A DNA stretch of 7,380 nucleotides from Chloroflexota bacterium (GTDB lineage Bacteria; Chloroflexota; Anaerolineae; Anaerolineales; E44-bin32): the NCBI GenBank assembly GCA_026390045.1, contig JAPLGR010000632.1, forward strand, positions 1 to 7,380, read 5' to 3'. The translations under genes and the position numbers were made by a program. This document shows, piece after piece, positions 5,432-7,380 of this stretch. How positions within the stretch are numbered: position 1 is the stretch's first letter; each line of letters opens with the position of its first letter. The notes under the pieces were generated by a model. It made no database searches, was not told the origin of the DNA, and saw only the letters and a list, made by a program, of their open reading frames with translations.

Positions 5432-6295
5432 ATGGCACAAGGGAAGGTACCTGTTCGCATTCTCGCCGACACGACGGCCGGCCTGCCCCCGGAATTCCTG
5501 CAGGCTCACCCCATGGAGGTTGTTCCCCAGGTCATCCTTTTCGGTGAAGAGAGCCTGCTGGAGGAGGTCGAGATCAGCTATCCGGAGTTCGTCCGCCGGC
5601 TGAAGTCGTCCCCGGTGCTGCCCAAGACTGCCGCTCCGCCGCCGGGCGAGTACGTCAAGGCTTTCGGGCGCGAGCTGGAGCGGGCGAAATGCCTGATGGT
5701 CGTTGCCCCGTCGGTTGACGTCAGCGGTACGGTTCGTTCAGCGCTCACGGCGATGGAGGGGTCGTTCCCCAAGGCCGACATTCGGATGCTCGACACGCGC
5801 ACGGTGGGGGGGAACCTGGCGACGATGGTGCAGCTGGCAGTCGGTTGGGCGGACCAGGGGATGGGGCCCGAGGACATCCTCGCTCGCCTGAAGGCGATGA
5901 TCCCGCGCAGCCGAACCTACTTCCTGGTGGCGACGCTCGAGTACCTGCGGCGCGGCGGACGGATCGGAGGCGCCTCGGCACTGGTCGGGAGCGCGCTGCA
6001 GATCAAGCCGATCCTGCAGATCCTGGACGGCCACGTCGAGGTGCTGCAGAAGGTGCGCACCGAGAACCGGGCGATCGAGAGGCTGAAGGAACTGGTGGAG
6101 CGGGATTGCCCGCGCAGCGCAGAAGGCCACCTGTGCGTGATGCACGCCGCCGACCGCGAAGGTGCCGAAGCGCTCGCCTCGGACCTGTGCCGCCGCATGG
6201 GCCTGACCTCCGTCCCGATCTACACGCTCGGAGCGGCGATCACCACGCATGCCGGCCCGGGCACGCTGGGGGTGGGATTCTTCACGGCGGTCTAG
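5432..6295 (+). CDS. DegV family fatty-acid-binding protein
   Basis: This 287-residue protein has the usual full length of the DegV (EDD) family. Members bind a fatty acid; in Firmicutes, FakB-type members present it to the kinase FakA for phosphorylation. Visible landmarks are DTTAGLP (Asp13, usual DSTADLP), KTAAPPPGEY (Thr66, usual TSQPSP), APSVDVSGT (Ser98 in the SGT motif), the LEYLRRGGRIGG segment followed by LQIKPIL, and a C-terminal THAGPGTLG (His273). Thr66, Ser98 and His273 correspond by eye to the residues that hold the fatty-acid carboxylate in known structures. No signal peptide or membrane segment is present, so it should be cytoplasmic. It has its own promoter 97 nt after hemW and ends 54 bp from the convergent GNAT-like gene. 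No fakA-like DAK-domain gene lies in the window, so a FakB role cannot be claimed. Confidence 0.92.
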   Translation: MAQGKVPVRILADTTAGLPPEFLQAHPMEVVPQVILFGEESLLEEVEISYPEFVRRLKSSPVLPKTAAPPPGEYVKAFGRELERAKCLMVVAPSVDVSGTVRSALTAMEGSFPKADIRMLDTRTVGGNLATMVQLAVGWADQGMGPEDILARLKAMIPRSRTYFLVATLEYLRRGGRIGGASALVGSALQIKPILQILDGHVEVLQKVRTENRAIERLKELVERDCPRSAEGHLCVMHAADREGAEALASDLCRRMGLTSVPIYTLGAAITTHAGPGTLGVGFFTAV

Positions 6296-6349
6296 CCGGC
6301 GCACTGTTGACGCGTCATTCGATGGCCGCTCGTGTGTGCGAGTGCAGCT
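6296..6349. other. Convergent intergenic gap with a weak hairpin
   Basis: The stops of degV and the GNAT-like gene face each other across 54 bp. A six-pair imperfect stem can form from 6327-6332 and 6339-6344 around TGTGTG, with one G-T wobble. No T-run follows on either strand, so it is at best a poor bidirectional terminator. Confidence 0.3.
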
Positions 6350-7380
6350 TCAGAGCATCCGTGCGTACGAGCGGTGCCGTTTATAGAACTCGATCCCCAG
6401 GTCGCGCAGCTCGCGCTGCATTCGGTCGTTGGCCAGCCCGACCTGCACCAGGTCGGCATGCAGAAAGCCGCCCTCAACGACGCTGCGCTGCATCTCGCTG
6501 AACAGGATCGCCGTGCCCCCGAGGCCGCGGTAGTGCTCGACGATGGCCGCGCCGTTGATGTTGACCCAGCGCGTCCGTCGCATCTCAAGCAGCAGGTCGG
6601 CCCAGCCGAGCGGCCACAGCCGGCCGTGAGTGCGCTGCAGCGCGGCGGAGATGTCCGGATAGGCAAACAGGAAGCCAACCGGCTCATCGCCCTTCATCAA
6701 CACCTTGATCAGCCGGGGGTTTGCGAACCATAGAAGCTGCTGGGCCATGGCCGCGGCATCCTCGTCGCTGAGAGGCGTGTTGTCGGTGGTGTCTGCAAGC
6801 GAGGCGTTGTAGAGGGATTGCAGGCGCGGGACGAAGGCCCGCAGGTCCCGGCGGGTGTGGAAGCGCGCCACGCGCAGGCCGCGCCGCTTCTGGATCAGTT
6901 CCGAGGCACGATGGATCGCGTCGGGGAACGGCGCGTGCGCGCTCAGGTAGCCGGACACGACTTCGTCCATCGGCTCGAAGCCGGCCGCTTCGACGAAGCG
7001 CGGGTAGTAGGGTGGGTTATAGGGAATGCCGAGCGCAGGGCGATGCTCAAAGCCAGCGACCAGGAATCCGGTCCCGTCCAGCGCACTGAAGCCCTTGGGG
7101 CCCTGGATCCGCGAGAGACCGCGAGCGCGCGCCCAGTCGAATGCCGCCTCAAACAGCGCGTGGGCGGCCTCGGGCTCGTCGAGGCACTCGAAGAGATAGA
7201 AGAACGCCGTCCGTTGGTTGTTGAACTCATTGAACGGGACGTTGTGTAGCACCGCAAGCCTGCCCACGGGGCGAGCGCCGTCATCCAGGGCCAGGAAGAA
7301 TCCAGCATCAGATCGGCGATAGAACGGATGGTGTTGGCGGTCGAGCATGAGCCGAGCGTCGGACTCCAGGGGCGGGACCC
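6350..7380 (-). CDS. GNAT-like acyltransferase family protein, N-terminus outside window
   Basis: The frame runs from the right edge to TGA at 6352-6350. An internal Met at 7348 could be taken as the start, but the codons upstream read VPPLESDARL directly before MLDRQHHPFYRR, and 'WVPPL...LLD...HPFY' is the usual opening of this family, so the gene continues beyond base 7380 by perhaps 20 residues. About 342 residues are visible. The first half has a 'GxxVGRLAVLHN...NE' strand pair and GPKGFSALD...GFLVAGF...YNPPYY, typical of the family. The second half is a GNAT-like fold with an acyl-CoA loop YRGLGG (R-G-x-G-G) and ends in LGIEFYKRHRSY. Acceptor substrate and biological role are unknown; such proteins are usually annotated as N-acetyltransferase or hypothetical. 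It is probably cytoplasmic and is transcribed towards degV. Confidence 0.75.
   Translation of the reverse strand, partial: VPPLESDARLMLDRQHHPFYRRSDAGFFLALDDGARPVGRLAVLHNVPFNEFNNQRTAFFYLFECLDEPEAAHALFEAAFDWARARGLSRIQGPKGFSALDGTGFLVAGFEHRPALGIPYNPPYYPRFVEAAGFEPMDEVVSGYLSAHAPFPDAIHRASELIQKRRGLRVARFHTRRDLRAFVPRLQSLYNASLADTTDNTPLSDEDAAAMAQQLLWFANPRLIKVLMKGDEPVGFLFAYPDISAALQRTHGRLWPLGWADLLLEMRRTRWVNINGAAIVEHYRGLGGTAILFSEMQRSVVEGGFLHADLVQVGLANDRMQRELRDLGIEFYKRHRSYARML

Noticed and set aside
5738..6304. Minus-strand frame of 188 codons opposite degV
   Set aside because: Antisense shadow of a complete DegV protein; its translation is Arg/His/Gln-rich and has no motif.
6324..6346. Intrinsic bidirectional terminator between degV and the GNAT-like gene
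   Set aside because: The stem is short and imperfect and has no T-run on either strand; kept only as a note on the gap.

Overview
The window is a GC-rich, gene-dense bacterial segment. It holds five confidently recognised protein genes (two of them cut by the window edges), one low-confidence degenerate enzyme-like gene cut by the left edge, and one long non-coding or poorly coding interval. The HemW sequence (EISNWA...CRHNL..W...PYLGLGAGAHG), a DegV protein and a two-domain GNAT-like protein of the 'VPP...HPFY...YNPPYY' type together resemble Chloroflexota (Anaerolineae-like). This assignment rests on sequence style and remembered family features, with no search run, so it is moderate at best. 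I saw no rRNA, tRNA, CRISPR array, insertion sequence, prophage or defence gene.

Left block (1-3480, minus strand, transcribed right to left). Three co-directional genes form a probable operon: a C45/AAT-family Ntn hydrolase (3480-2356), an S9 prolyl-oligopeptidase-family serine peptidase (2269-422), and a creatininase-like protein (361 to beyond base 1). The gaps are 86 and 60 nt, and each gene has its own Shine-Dalgarno sequence. Three unrelated folds that all act on amide-type bonds are therefore placed in a row. The third appears to have lost most of the metal-binding residues of its family, and it is the most unusual protein here.

Middle (3481-4137). About 650 bases separate the left operon from the rightward hemW. 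No convincing gene is present. A 113-codon minus-strand frame ends 11 nt before the C45 gene and might be its first operon partner, but its codon use is ambiguous. The stretch contains several short palindromes and a recurring 8-base word.

Right block (4138-6295, plus strand). hemW (heme chaperone, radical SAM) is followed by a degV-family fatty-acid-binding protein gene. degV has its own promoter with a 17-bp spacer. hemW looks leaderless, with an extended -10 ending 7 nt before the ATG. Both -10 boxes are followed by nearly the same CGGGCnC discriminator. A GNAT-like acyltransferase gene (minus strand, 6350 to beyond the right edge) converges on degV with only 54 bp between stops.

The genes do not form one pathway. 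The best candidate for something undescribed is the left operon: a cytoplasmic Ntn hydrolase, a serine peptidase and a probable pseudo-creatininase of unknown shared substrate.
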